DNA of 61,179 nucleotides. Source: Limiplasma sp045538465. Lineage in GTDB: Bacteria > Bacillota > Clostridia > Christensenellales > Aristaeellaceae. Both the position numbers and the translations under genes were made by a program. Below, piece after piece: positions 1 through 9,139 of the stretch (its first letter is position 1; every line of letters begins with the position of its first letter). The notes below the pieces were generated by a model. It was not told where the DNA came from, ran no database searches, and was given only the letters and a program-made list of their open reading frames with translations. Location of the stretch: contig JAZSRK010000125.1 in assembly GCA_045538465.1 (NCBI GenBank), forward strand, positions 1 to 61,179, written 5' to 3'.

Positions 1-1516
1 GAGCTTGTGAAAAAAAGTCTGTAAAAAGCTGAAAGGCATCGGCCTTCTATGATAAGATAAAGATTATCAAGGAGGCCGAATTTATGGCGAACAAGAAAAA
101 GGAAGTCTACAGACCGGGGCCCATGACTGAAGGGAAAAGGAATATCATCCAGGGATTGCTACAGGAGTACAACATTGAAACCGCAGCGGATATTCAGGAA
201 GCCTTGAAAGACCTGCTTGGCGGAACCATCAAGGAAATGATGGAAGCTGAAATGGATGACCATCTTGGCTATGAGAAGTCCGAGCGTTCCGATAGTGACA
301 ATTACCGGAACGGGCACAAGAGCAAGCGGATTAATTCCAGTTATGGCAGTATGGAGATCGATGTACCGCAGGATCGCAAATCCACCTTTGAACCTAAGGT
401 GGTCAAGAAGCGTCAGAAGGATGTCTCCGAGATCGACCAGAAGATCATCTCCATGTATTCAAAAGGGATGACTACCCGCCAGATATCCGACACTCTCATG
501 GACATCTACGGTTTTGAGGTATCCGAGGGCTTTATTTCCGATGTGACGGACAAACTCCTTCCCCAGATCGAAGAGTGGCAGAAGCGCCCGCTGAACGAGG
601 TTTATCCGGTCATTTTCATCGATGCCATTCACTATTCCGTCCGGGATAATAATGTAATCCGGAAGCTGGCTGCATACGTCACTTTAGGTATTAACTGCGA
701 AGGGAAGAAGGAAGTTCTCACGATTCAAATCGGTGAAAACGAGAACTCAAAGTATTGGCTTTCCGTGCTGAATGAACTCAAGAACCGTGGTGTAAAGGAC
801 ATTCTGATCCTCTGCGCAGACGGTCTGAGCGGAATCAAGGAAGCCATTGCAGTGGCCTTTCCCAACACAGAATACCAGCGCTGTATTGTCCACCAGGTTC
901 GTAATACATTGAAGTATGTCGCTGACAAAGACCGGAAAATCTTTGCCGCAGATCTGAAAAAGATCTATCATGCACCTTCCGAAAAGGAAGGTCGGGAGAT
1001 ACTGGATGAAGTTACGGAAAAATGGGAAGCGAAGTATCCCCGAGCCATGAAGCGATGGTACGACAACTGGGATGCCGTCAGCCCGATCTTTAAGTTTTCC
1101 AAGGATGTCCGAACTGTAATCTATACCACAAATGCGATTGAGAGCCTGAATGCTACCTACCGTAAGCTGAACCGGCAGCGCAGCGTTTTTCCCAGTGATA
1201 CTGCTCTGCTGAAAGCTCTTTATTTGTCCACCTTTGAAGCTACGAAAAAATGGACTATGCCGCTTCGCAATTGGGGTAAGATTTACGGTGAGCTGTCCAT
1301 CATGTATGAAGGACGATTGCCTGATTGATACCAGAAAAAGCCAGCTCTGCCAAGGGTAAAATGAACACCCGTCTTCGCCGGGTGCCCTTGACATATCTGT
1401 CTGTTTTCTGGTAGTACTGTAACCAAGTAGCCGAACAGCAGAATCTGCCGTTCGGCCACCCCTATCATGATTTTGTCGTAGAAGACCGGGATTTACAGAA
1501 AGAATTTCACAGAACC
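1..1516 (+). mobile_element. IS256-family insertion sequence, complete copy
   Basis: The element carries one transposase gene and has imperfect terminal inverted repeats. Base 1 onward shares GTGAAA and CTGTAAA blocks at the same spacing as the reverse complement of 1492-1516. The right boundary at 1516 is fixed by comparison with the second copy at 61062-61179: the two are identical (inverted) over 118 bp and diverge exactly after this base. The non-coding stretch 1329-1516 is structured, with a perfect 10-bp inverted repeat (TACCAGAAAA 1329-1338 and TTTTCTGGTA 1404-1413) enclosing a CACCCG/CGGGTG hairpin at 1366-1384. The target duplication cannot be checked because the window begins at the element's left end. 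Confidence 0.88.
84..1328 (+). CDS. IS256-family (mutator-type) transposase
   Basis: This 414-residue DDE transposase moves the surrounding element by cut-and-paste or copy-out chemistry. Family hallmarks are visible: an N-terminal MDDHLGYEKSER block, an acidic residue in VIFIDAIHYS, a second in ILCADGLSG, and the C-terminal TTNAIESLN motif supplying the catalytic Glu. The length is normal for IS256 transposases and the reading frame is intact, so this copy could be active. A GGAGG ribosome-binding site precedes the ATG by 8 bases. It is the only gene of the IS and points toward the minus-strand operon that follows. Confidence 0.95.
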   Translation: MANKKKEVYRPGPMTEGKRNIIQGLLQEYNIETAADIQEALKDLLGGTIKEMMEAEMDDHLGYEKSERSDSDNYRNGHKSKRINSSYGSMEIDVPQDRKSTFEPKVVKKRQKDVSEIDQKIISMYSKGMTTRQISDTLMDIYGFEVSEGFISDVTDKLLPQIEEWQKRPLNEVYPVIFIDAIHYSVRDNNVIRKLAAYVTLGINCEGKKEVLTIQIGENENSKYWLSVLNELKNRGVKDILILCADGLSGIKEAIAVAFPNTEYQRCIVHQVRNTLKYVADKDRKIFAADLKKIYHAPSEKEGREILDEVTEKWEAKYPRAMKRWYDNWDAVSPIFKFSKDVRTVIYTTNAIESLNATYRKLNRQRSVFPSDTALLKALYLSTFEATKKWTMPLRNWGKIYGELSIMYEGRLPD

Positions 1517-1724
1517 CATTCGGCAGCACTCCATGCCTTTTTTGACATTCTATCAAACCGAATTGGTAGTATCTTCTTGTTTTGAGACAGCCCCTATGCC
1601 TACCGTATTCATCATTATTGTATGTGAAACAACGTCTTCTATTCACAAGATTATACGGTAAGCTCTTTTCAGTACAGAATCTCGCAGAAACCCAGAAAAC
1701 TACTTTCTAACAAGCCTACATAAA
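1517..1724. other. IS junction with possible remnant of another IS end
   Basis: This 208-bp gap lies between the IS256-like element and the last gene of the nine-gene operon. On the minus strand, 1576-1594 reads GGGGCTGTCTCAAAACAAG, which resembles the terminal inverted repeat of several unrelated IS families such as IS1182 and IS4 types. No transposase fragment is attached, so the remnant call rests on that motif only. No clear rho-independent terminator for the minus-strand operon is visible, so its natural 3' flank may have been displaced by insertions. Confidence 0.35.
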
Positions 1725-3815
1725 TCACTGCAGATAGATCCCTTCTACATAGAACAAACCACTATCAAAATTAGTATAGTATTCAAAATATATATCTCTG
1801 TTGCTTGATGCAGACTTGATCCTCATAGTAAACTCCTGTGCAGCAACAAACTGCTCTAAGTCCGTAGGAGATTCAAAGAACAGTACGATCCCTTTTTCAC
1901 CATTGTCTGCTGCATTTATCATAGCCATCCGATATGCAGCAGCGGCATCTGTTCCTCTGGGGATAAAGCAGCCTTCACGCTTGTAATAATTTGCTGCAGT
2001 ACTGTTGCATACAGGCTGCGAAAAGCCTGTGGAAAACCATATATAATTATTGGTTAGACGTTCATCGTCCATCATGGCATCCGTTATGTTGGTATAAGGC
2101 AGGTAATGGAGATCAGCATCCTCAAAGTAATTGTCCCCATCCGGGTCGTCCCAAGTGGGATCGCACTGGTACCACTGACCATCGATCTGCACGATCAGCC
2201 ATTCATGACCAATACTTGCTAAACTGCCGTCTTCTTCGTACGTAAAGCCCGTCACGCAAGCGCAGGGTATGCCTAAATATCTAAGCCCTAATGCAGCAGC
2301 ACGTGCATATCCGCAACACCGTGCACGGCCTTCAATAAATGTTCCGATGGCACTGATCGAATTATCAGTTGTATTATCGTATACAGTATTTTCCTTTATA
2401 TATATGAATAGTGCAATCTCTCTGTCGTAATCGCTATAATGATTCATGGCAATTCGATCAAATATACCTGTCATTTGCGATAGATAGCGTTCATGATCGA
2501 AAATTGTTAGGTCATAGTAGAAATCGCACTTATAAATTTGATTGCTACTAGGGTTGATGTACCAAGCTGGCGCAAAACAGTCCAACAATTCAGGACAATC
2601 GAAATACAACACATCAACCGCACGTAGGCACTCATTTTCGGTATATTCTTCAGAAAAATCTACAGTTGCCTTTCTTGCACAGATCGCATCATACATGGCT
2701 GCAAAGCAGCGTTTCTCTTTTGGCGTAAGTTGTTGATAATAGTAACGGGTATCTTCGTCATACAAATAAAACAACTCTGCCATAGGCTTGGATGGAGGCG
2801 GTGTATGTGTAGGCTTTGGTGTAGGAATAGGAGTGACATTTGATGTACGCACAGGTGTAGGCATAACAATAGAGGTGGGCGTTGGTGTTATTCGGCTGTA
2901 AATCGAAGTGGGTGTTGGCGTAGATTTAGCAATGGTCGCCGTAGGCTTCAACGTTGCAGCTTTTAACTGTTTCGGCACAAAGGTCAACTGCTCAGAGAAA
3001 TACATTTCATCTGTAGATTGTATATATACGTAGGCCATAACCACATGTTCTTTGGCCGCATCCTGTGCAGGTAATACTACAAGATCGACAAAATCGGCTT
3101 CAGAAACCCCCAGTGCATATCCGCGATCTCCGACCGGCTTTGCTCTCTTATCTTTTTGTGCGATCATAAAACCTACTTGATAGGTCATTTGTGGATTTAA
3201 TTTATTAATGTGCAACTGTAATTGTATCTGGCAGTTATTTGTGCCATCGACAGAAAAAGCTTCAAACTGAATGACTGGGACATTAGAAGTGGCATACAAC
3301 TTTGTTTGAACGCCAGTCGATGTTGCTGTGGGCGTGGGCGGTCGAACGGACGGTGTAGCATAAATCGCAGATGCCTGATTTTCCTTTCCCTTCCATTCGA
3401 TCGGCTTACCGATCAATACCTTTTCTTGATCGGCTTGGTATGCTATAGGAAAAATCATTCCTCTGCCATCCAAAGTGGTAGTGTTTATTTTCAAAACCCC
3501 ACCATTTTTCTGATTCTCTGCCGGATATAGCAATTGAGGTGTGCCTTGTTGTGACGGTAACAGAATGGCAACGTATTGGCAGTCCCTTTCAGCACCTGTT
3601 GTTTTTAACAAGATACTATCACTATCCGATTCTATGCAAGTACATCCATCCCAAGCCGATATTGTCAGTTTGGGATGGATGACGATAATGATAACGCACG
3701 CAACAAGTACCAATAATATAAAAGCAGTAATCAGAATGCGATTATCCATTTTTCGTCCAGAAACACGGGAGTTGTTTTTGGGGACAAGCCCATTGTCCCA
3801 AGACTGAAAATCCAT
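1725..3815 (-). CDS. Membrane-anchored transglutaminase-like protein
   Basis: This 696-residue protein has a short basic cytosolic N-terminus, one transmembrane helix at about residues 28-47 and a long extracellular part. The middle is low complexity, with Pro-Thr repeats (TPTPTS and similar) at about 298-342 forming a wall-spanning stalk. Near residues 497-555 there is a transglutaminase-like core: Cys in GRARCCGYARAA, His in SIGHEWLIV and Asp in QCDPTWDD, the expected Cys-His-Asp triad order. Such domains act as cysteine proteases or protein cross-linkers; which applies here cannot be told. The start is supported by GGAGG 7-8 bases upstream. It lies 18 bp after the preceding vWA gene and is the last gene of the operon. 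Confidence 0.75.
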   Translation of the reverse strand: MDFQSWDNGLVPKNNSRVSGRKMDNRILITAFILLVLVACVIIIVIHPKLTISAWDGCTCIESDSDSILLKTTGAERDCQYVAILLPSQQGTPQLLYPAENQKNGGVLKINTTTLDGRGMIFPIAYQADQEKVLIGKPIEWKGKENQASAIYATPSVRPPTPTATSTGVQTKLYATSNVPVIQFEAFSVDGTNNCQIQLQLHINKLNPQMTYQVGFMIAQKDKRAKPVGDRGYALGVSEADFVDLVVLPAQDAAKEHVVMAYVYIQSTDEMYFSEQLTFVPKQLKAATLKPTATIAKSTPTPTSIYSRITPTPTSIVMPTPVRTSNVTPIPTPKPTHTPPPSKPMAELFYLYDEDTRYYYQQLTPKEKRCFAAMYDAICARKATVDFSEEYTENECLRAVDVLYFDCPELLDCFAPAWYINPSSNQIYKCDFYYDLTIFDHERYLSQMTGIFDRIAMNHYSDYDREIALFIYIKENTVYDNTTDNSISAIGTFIEGRARCCGYARAAALGLRYLGIPCACVTGFTYEEDGSLASIGHEWLIVQIDGQWYQCDPTWDDPDGDNYFEDADLHYLPYTNITDAMMDDERLTNNYIWFSTGFSQPVCNSTAANYYKREGCFIPRGTDAAAAYRMAMINAADNGEKGIVLFFESPTDLEQFVAAQEFTMRIKSASSNRDIYFEYYTNFDSGLFYVEGIYLQ

Positions 3816-3833
3816 TCTGATTCCTCCATATCT

Positions 3834-5201
3834 TTAGGAGTTGCTACGCATAAATACAAGTAAGGGCAACGACTGCGCTGCACCTTCCAATACCCATGCT
3901 GTATCAGAAGGTACGCCAATATAGTTGAGCACAAAGAAGGCGATTACACCAAACAAGGGCGACAAGAACAACTGGCAACGCTTCTGCCCGCGGCGGCTAA
4001 GCATCAAAGTTAACGCAATGCCAATGAAGATCGACAGCAAAATCAGCACAAATGCAGTAATCGTTTTATCGCGACCCGCTTTGGGTGTCGTGTGGTAAAG
4101 ATCCATCTTACCACGGATGAAATCGGTATCCTGAATGCCAGCCAGTACAGTGGAAGCATCTTTCACATAAGCAACTTTTCCGCCAGTTTGAGAAACCAGC
4201 CGATTAAGTAATTGATTTTGATCAACATCAATATACACACAAGAAATAGAGGCATTTTTTGCATTGCATGTTGCAAGCAGTTGATTCGTATTCTCCAATG
4301 TCAAATCGGCAACGCCATCTGTAATCAGCAGTATACGTGTATTAACATTCGTATCTACAATTAGTGATAATGCGTTATTCAACGGGATAACAAAATCAGT
4401 ACCACCAGTGCATGTCTGGTTTTTCATCGCTGAGATGATTTTTGATCTATTATTATCCAATGTGTCCATCTTTATGGAACCTAAAACCTCATGACTGAAC
4501 ATTACATGACCCACTCGCTGTCCTTGTGGGATCGTATCCAGCAAATTGGTCACTGCATTTATGGTAGATCCGTCAAGATACTCCATAGAACCGCTCTTGT
4601 CTTGCACAATGACATATTGGGCTTGAGGAACGGCAACATATTCATGGATAAATTCACCAATACACCCTAGCAGGAAAATCGCAGCAGCTAAAATGATAGC
4701 AATAATTCCTTGTGCTTTACGGCTGTAGCGAGGATTCATCGGTGACGATACGTGTTCTATCAGCAAAACCAACAAAACCAGCAACAATGCAGGTGCAAGA
4801 AAAACCAATCCGAAAAGCGGAACGTTGCGCTGATAGTCTCTGCACAGATAAGCCAAGCCAAAGGCGAGGCCCGCACTTGCTAAAGAAGCTAACGTAATGC
4901 TTACGCACCATCCGCCCTGCTTGATATTAACAGATTTCGTATCTCCGCCCCAAGGGCTATTTTCTGCAAAAGCATTGTTCTGCTGGCCCATATTTGATGA
5001 GGCAGATCCAAATCCTCCAAACGAATCTCCTCCTGAAGAACCAAAACCCCCGAAGGAACTGCTACCGTCAAAAGAGGTGCTTTGCGAGTTGCCGAAGGAA
5101 TTGCCGAAGGAACTGCCGCCACCAAAAGAGTTGCTTTGCGAGTTGCTAGAAGAGTTGCCAAAGGAACTGTCAGAACCGAAGCTCCACTTATCGTCGCCCA
5201 T
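3834..5201 (-). CDS. Polytopic membrane vWA protein with Phe-Gly-rich N-terminus
   Basis: This protein has 455 residues. Residues 1 to about 90 are low complexity, built from Ser, Gly, Asn and Phe with repeated SFG, SSFGN and GGFG units. Three hydrophobic helices follow (about 98-115, 127-150 and 165-185). Next is a vWA domain with an intact metal-ion-dependent adhesion site start, QDKSGSM (DxSxS), the central TGGTDF and LLITDG. Two or three further helices close the protein. With the N-terminus inside, three helices put the vWA domain outside. An AGAGG site supports the start. The gap to the upstream gene is 26 bp. Ligand or partner is unknown; the vWA fold suggests metal-dependent protein binding. 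Confidence 0.7.
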   Translation of the reverse strand: MGDDKWSFGSDSSFGNSSSNSQSNSFGGGSSFGNSFGNSQSTSFDGSSSFGGFGSSGGDSFGGFGSASSNMGQQNNAFAENSPWGGDTKSVNIKQGGWCVSITLASLASAGLAFGLAYLCRDYQRNVPLFGLVFLAPALLLVLLVLLIEHVSSPMNPRYSRKAQGIIAIILAAAIFLLGCIGEFIHEYVAVPQAQYVIVQDKSGSMEYLDGSTINAVTNLLDTIPQGQRVGHVMFSHEVLGSIKMDTLDNNRSKIISAMKNQTCTGGTDFVIPLNNALSLIVDTNVNTRILLITDGVADLTLENTNQLLATCNAKNASISCVYIDVDQNQLLNRLVSQTGGKVAYVKDASTVLAGIQDTDFIRGKMDLYHTTPKAGRDKTITAFVLILLSIFIGIALTLMLSRRGQKRCQLFLSPLFGVIAFFVLNYIGVPSDTAWVLEGAAQSLPLLVFMRSNS

Positions 5202-5227
5202 AATACATCCTCTTTTCTGTATTCTTG

Positions 5228-8200
5228 TTATTTACGAACGCGAATTGCATTTTCGGGTTTGTTCTTTGTTGCCAGCAAAACACCTTCTTCCGTAATAGCA
5301 GCCGTTTTACCATTGTTGCCAACAAATTGCAAATTCTTCTGCGCATTACGCCCAATTTCAAGTACACTGCCATGCTTCTTTGAAGGTTTGATATTTACAT
5401 TGCGCAAGTCTTTATAATCGAAACCTTCTATGGGTGGTAGCTGCATGGATAGAATGGCACTGAGAATAGAAACAGACTTCTTTCCATACGCATCAAGGAA
5501 CATTGCGTTGTCGTTTTGCAAGGCTCCCTCAACATCAATGCTTACTGAAGACTCGTGGAATCGCGGCTTGCAAATATGGATAATCAAGAGAATAAAGCAT
5601 ACAAGCAACAAGATTGCTGCTGAAATGATCCCTGCTGTAATTAGCAAGCGTGTAACCTTGGATGTAACTTCCAGCTGCAGTTCCCAATTCTGGTTACTGG
5701 TCAGTTCACCATCAAAAGCTTCCACGCGAATTTTGCATAATCCTACTTCACTCAGTTGAACATCAAAAACAGTACTGTTGTTGGCAGAGTCCAACAAATA
5801 ATAACCTTCTGGTTGCAACACCAAAGGCTGTAGATTGCTATCTACAAGCTGTGCACATTCATCATCACACTCAAGCCAAATATGGTAAGTAAGCAATTCT
5901 TTTGTTTCACGTTCATCAAAAAGAACACTTACATCGATTCCATTCCCATCGATTGCGGTTAGCAAGGAAACGGCATCGGATTCTTGTTCCTTCAGAGCGG
6001 TAGACAGGTTGATCGTTTTCCGTTTATTGGGTATGCCATCAATTTCGCAACTAATACTAGTGACGGGTTCTGCCACCAGCACAGGTGCAGTATTATCGAT
6101 TCGCGCTGTCAATTGGCCGCTTGCAGCCGGCAGCGGCATATCCCGGAAGTACAGCTGATAGGTAACGTGATGTGTTACAGCAAATGTTGATGCTGGCAAT
6201 TGCAATCTCCATTCCATTGCCCCATCAGCAACAGCGACTTCAGAAGTTAACTCGAAAGTTTGAGAAACACTGGTATCAATTATTTCATCAGCGTTGCCAT
6301 CCTGCTGTGCATCTGCATCTTGTATAGATGTGCACTCTGCTTTAAGCATAAATGAGGAAATGAAATTTTCATCATAACGCGAAGAATAGCCATATGCTCT
6401 TGCAAGATGCTCAAGTTGTTCACTATCTTCAAAAGACAGACAGAAATCAACTGGCTTGTAAGGTACACCATAGAGTTCGTATTCACCTGTACCATCTGCA
6501 GGCAGCTGCAGATTCAGTTCATCGTGAAGGTTCTGCACATCAACTTGCTGCACAGTTATAGTGGTTTCAACTGTCTGCAATTGCGCCGGATCAACCTGAT
6601 ATCCCTTGGCTGTTGCCCTGCGAACTGCTACTTCATCTTGGGCGCCAACGGAAACTGTCACGATCGCATTGTCACACAGCGGCTGGTACTGCAATGCATT
6701 ATCCTTGATCAAGCACAAATTTGATTCGGTTTCAACGCTATTCTTCCAAATATCGTCAGCATCCTTGATAAAGTAAACCAGCCTATCGCCATCAGAATCG
6801 ACGAAAAGGGATGAAAGTTCAATATTCAGCGGTTTTTCTTCAATGGCTGCTTCCTGTGGAAAATGAAAATAAGCATACTGAGTCGTTTCCAAAGATTGCG
6901 TGACAGGAAGTCGGTTCTCTACCGTTGTATGGACAATAGGACCAAATTCATAAATCGCATGTGGTTGATCTGTATAGAGGATAATTTGCATATCTGCCTG
7001 TGTAAACAAATTTGCAAGTACAGGTGACAAGCTTAAGCTTCCATCCGACTCTTGCTTACATTCGAAAGTATCAGCTACTTTGCCATCCATTACAACAGCC
7101 ACATTCCAAGCAATCTCCTCGTGGGAAATGACAGGAGGAACGATTTGCATCGTATTGTCTGCACGGTTGATCAAAAACGTTGTTTCTTCGCCTTTAGAAC
7201 TCTGCAATAGCTGATCGTTCCAATAAATCTGCATAGGTTGCCTGTTAACTTGCACATAAGTCTTTACAGCATCCGCGCTTTCTGTACCTGTATACTGAAT
7301 AATGATCTTATATTCGCCACAAGGAATCGGACTATCACTCATCGCCCATGAACCATACTCACTGCCAACGATACTAAACAGTGGCAGCTCCGGCTCCGAA
7401 GGAAGTGAATCCGTGTCTTCAATATTGTTTTCTTCGGAAGCACCTTCACCATCCGCAGAGGTTTCGTTTTTATCAGTTGTTACATCCGTTTCAGGCGTTT
7501 CACCGTCTCCAACAACTGTATCTACTTCGCTGTCTGTTGCGATTTTCTCGCCTGCAGTAGTCGTGTGCTCAAACGACAACTCTTGCATATAGCCAGGGAT
7601 AGTGAACATATAGCGAGCAGGTTCGGTAACTGTCAGCGCGCCTTCCAAAGTTCCTTTTTCATTTTCGTTCCAAGCAATACCGTTGATGATCTGAAGCTGC
7701 GCCTCGCATCCATCCCGAACAGGTGCCAACAGATCGTTTGCACCATTTATCTCGTATGAATATACACTAATGCGATTTTGCTGCTCTTCAGTAGCATTCA
7801 AAACGATTTGTTTCGCCAACTCTAAACCCGCCATATCACCGGCAGCGTCATTTCCTACGATACATAGCAAACGTAGATGAACATTGGGAGCTTCAACAAG
7901 TGTTAACAACTGCTTCCGAATATCCGCAGTGGCATTTTCATCAGGGCAAAGCTTGGCTGCATCTATAATGAACCATACTTCAAGCCTATCCTCTGCTTGC
8001 ACATTGCCAAGTATCGTTTCCAGAACAGCAGCATAGGCATTGCTATAATTCTCAATGTGCTGCGTGCTTAGCACATAATCGCAAACCTTTTCAATGTCTT
8101 TCGGTTCAATGATCTCTTCATTCTCAAGTTTTTTACTAGCATTATCCTTAAAAATCCCATCATCTTCCAATCCAAGGGAATAATGAGTCACGACTGCGTT

Positions 8201-8425
8201 CTGCTGTGCCATAAAAGGCGTCAGCATTGTATACAACCATGGTTCTAGCAGGGAACGATAATTTGATTTATCCCCCCAGCCTTCCCATTCTTCTTCTAAT
8301 GTACAGACAACTGCGATTTTTATTTGACCATCCGGCTGTTCAAGTGTTTCTTCGGCAATGGCGAAGTTAAACAACAGGATCATACATATCAGCAGTGCTG
8401 TAAGCCCTTTGTATCGTTTATTCAT
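5228..8425 (-). CDS. Secreted, membrane-anchored protein with degenerate vWA-like head
   Basis: I start the protein at 8425 (MNKRYKGLT), about 1065 residues, because AAGG lies 6 bases upstream; an in-frame extension to 8506 lacks a site and would bury the signal peptide. A signal peptide ends near FAIAEE. The N-terminal 220 residues look like an alpha/beta vWA-like fold (IKIAVVCTL, LEVWFIIDAAK, LRLLCIVGND) but lack the DxSxS motif. Several beta-sandwich or cadherin-like segments follow, with a DSDGDRLVYF-type motif. A transmembrane helix lies near nt 5570-5655, then a cytosolic tail of about 110 residues. The layout parallels the first gene of the operon, but the Phe-Gly tail is missing. Function is unknown. 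Confidence 0.6.
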   Translation of the reverse strand: MNKRYKGLTALLICMILLFNFAIAEETLEQPDGQIKIAVVCTLEEEWEGWGDKSNYRSLLEPWLYTMLTPFMAQQNAVVTHYSLGLEDDGIFKDNASKKLENEEIIEPKDIEKVCDYVLSTQHIENYSNAYAAVLETILGNVQAEDRLEVWFIIDAAKLCPDENATADIRKQLLTLVEAPNVHLRLLCIVGNDAAGDMAGLELAKQIVLNATEEQQNRISVYSYEINGANDLLAPVRDGCEAQLQIINGIAWNENEKGTLEGALTVTEPARYMFTIPGYMQELSFEHTTTAGEKIATDSEVDTVVGDGETPETDVTTDKNETSADGEGASEENNIEDTDSLPSEPELPLFSIVGSEYGSWAMSDSPIPCGEYKIIIQYTGTESADAVKTYVQVNRQPMQIYWNDQLLQSSKGEETTFLINRADNTMQIVPPVISHEEIAWNVAVVMDGKVADTFECKQESDGSLSLSPVLANLFTQADMQIILYTDQPHAIYEFGPIVHTTVENRLPVTQSLETTQYAYFHFPQEAAIEEKPLNIELSSLFVDSDGDRLVYFIKDADDIWKNSVETESNLCLIKDNALQYQPLCDNAIVTVSVGAQDEVAVRRATAKGYQVDPAQLQTVETTITVQQVDVQNLHDELNLQLPADGTGEYELYGVPYKPVDFCLSFEDSEQLEHLARAYGYSSRYDENFISSFMLKAECTSIQDADAQQDGNADEIIDTSVSQTFELTSEVAVADGAMEWRLQLPASTFAVTHHVTYQLYFRDMPLPAASGQLTARIDNTAPVLVAEPVTSISCEIDGIPNKRKTINLSTALKEQESDAVSLLTAIDGNGIDVSVLFDERETKELLTYHIWLECDDECAQLVDSNLQPLVLQPEGYYLLDSANNSTVFDVQLSEVGLCKIRVEAFDGELTSNQNWELQLEVTSKVTRLLITAGIISAAILLLVCFILLIIHICKPRFHESSVSIDVEGALQNDNAMFLDAYGKKSVSILSAILSMQLPPIEGFDYKDLRNVNIKPSKKHGSVLEIGRNAQKNLQFVGNNGKTAAITEEGVLLATKNKPENAIRVRK

Positions 8426-8521
8426 GTTCATCCTTACCGATGCGGCAATCGGCTGACAATATGGGGCGGAAGCCGCATGATTTTCCGCACAGTGTCTCAA
8501 CCTCAACTGATAAACAGCATA

Positions 8522-9112
8522 TCACAGATCTGTCCAAGGGTTTTCGTTAAGAGGTTGAGAAGTTCTTCTGTATCCATTCCCCATCAACAATTCTACAACC
8601 ATAAAGATAATGGCAAGAGCAATGCAGAAAATGCAGCCAAGGCCTGCACGAGGTGCAAGGAAACCGCTGATGTCAGTACCAATATACTGTTGAGCCATAC
8701 CACCAATCAGATGGCTTATGTCTGCACCAACCAAAATGCTATTGGAGCACAGCATCAATACAAGCACAAGAACTGCTGTGGCTCCACCGATGCCGGCACT
8801 AACCTTATAATCAAAGAATATTGCACTCAGCATCATCAATATGCCCGCTATAAGGGGAAGGCACATGACAGCGTTCAATTTAGACATAATAAACATGCCA
8901 TTGATTGGAAGAACAGCGATTATCTTAACAAACGGCAGAAATAAGAAGCAAGGCACAAAAGCCAAAGCTATTGCGAATGCAATCCAATTGGGTTCGGTTC
9001 GAGTTTGCGAATTTCTCTTGGAGTAAAAAGCAGGAGATGTGCTATTCTGCTGAAAACCATTATCCGAACTGCCCCAATTGGTACTGTTATTTCCCCACTG
9101 ATTATTATTCAT
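8522..9112 (-). CDS. Small four-helix membrane protein, Asn/Trp/Gly-rich N-terminus
   Basis: This 196-residue protein begins with a polar low-complexity stretch (NNNQWGNNSTNWGSS) of about 40 residues. Four hydrophobic helices follow, at about 43-65, 73-98, 103-125 and 155-178, and the C-terminus is short and polar, ending NENPWTDL. No enzymatic motif is visible. The start is set by GGAGG 7 bases upstream. It sits 27 bp after the large soluble GAP1-like gene and 97 bp before the next gene. The low-complexity N-terminus recalls the Phe-Gly segments of its operon partners, so a role as a membrane platform or adaptor is plausible but only inferred. Confidence 0.6.
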   Translation of the reverse strand: MNNNQWGNNSTNWGSSDNGFQQNSTSPAFYSKRNSQTRTEPNWIAFAIALAFVPCFLFLPFVKIIAVLPINGMFIMSKLNAVMCLPLIAGILMMLSAIFFDYKVSAGIGGATAVLVLVLMLCSNSILVGADISHLIGGMAQQYIGTDISGFLAPRAGLGCIFCIALAIIFMVVELLMGNGYRRTSQPLNENPWTDL

Positions 9113-9139
9113 AGTAGTTCCTCCTTTGTCATTGAAGAT

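Noticed and set aside
747..1646. A 299-codon minus-strand frame over the transposase
   Set aside because: It overlaps an intact IS256 transposase and crosses the IS boundary, so it is a shadow frame.
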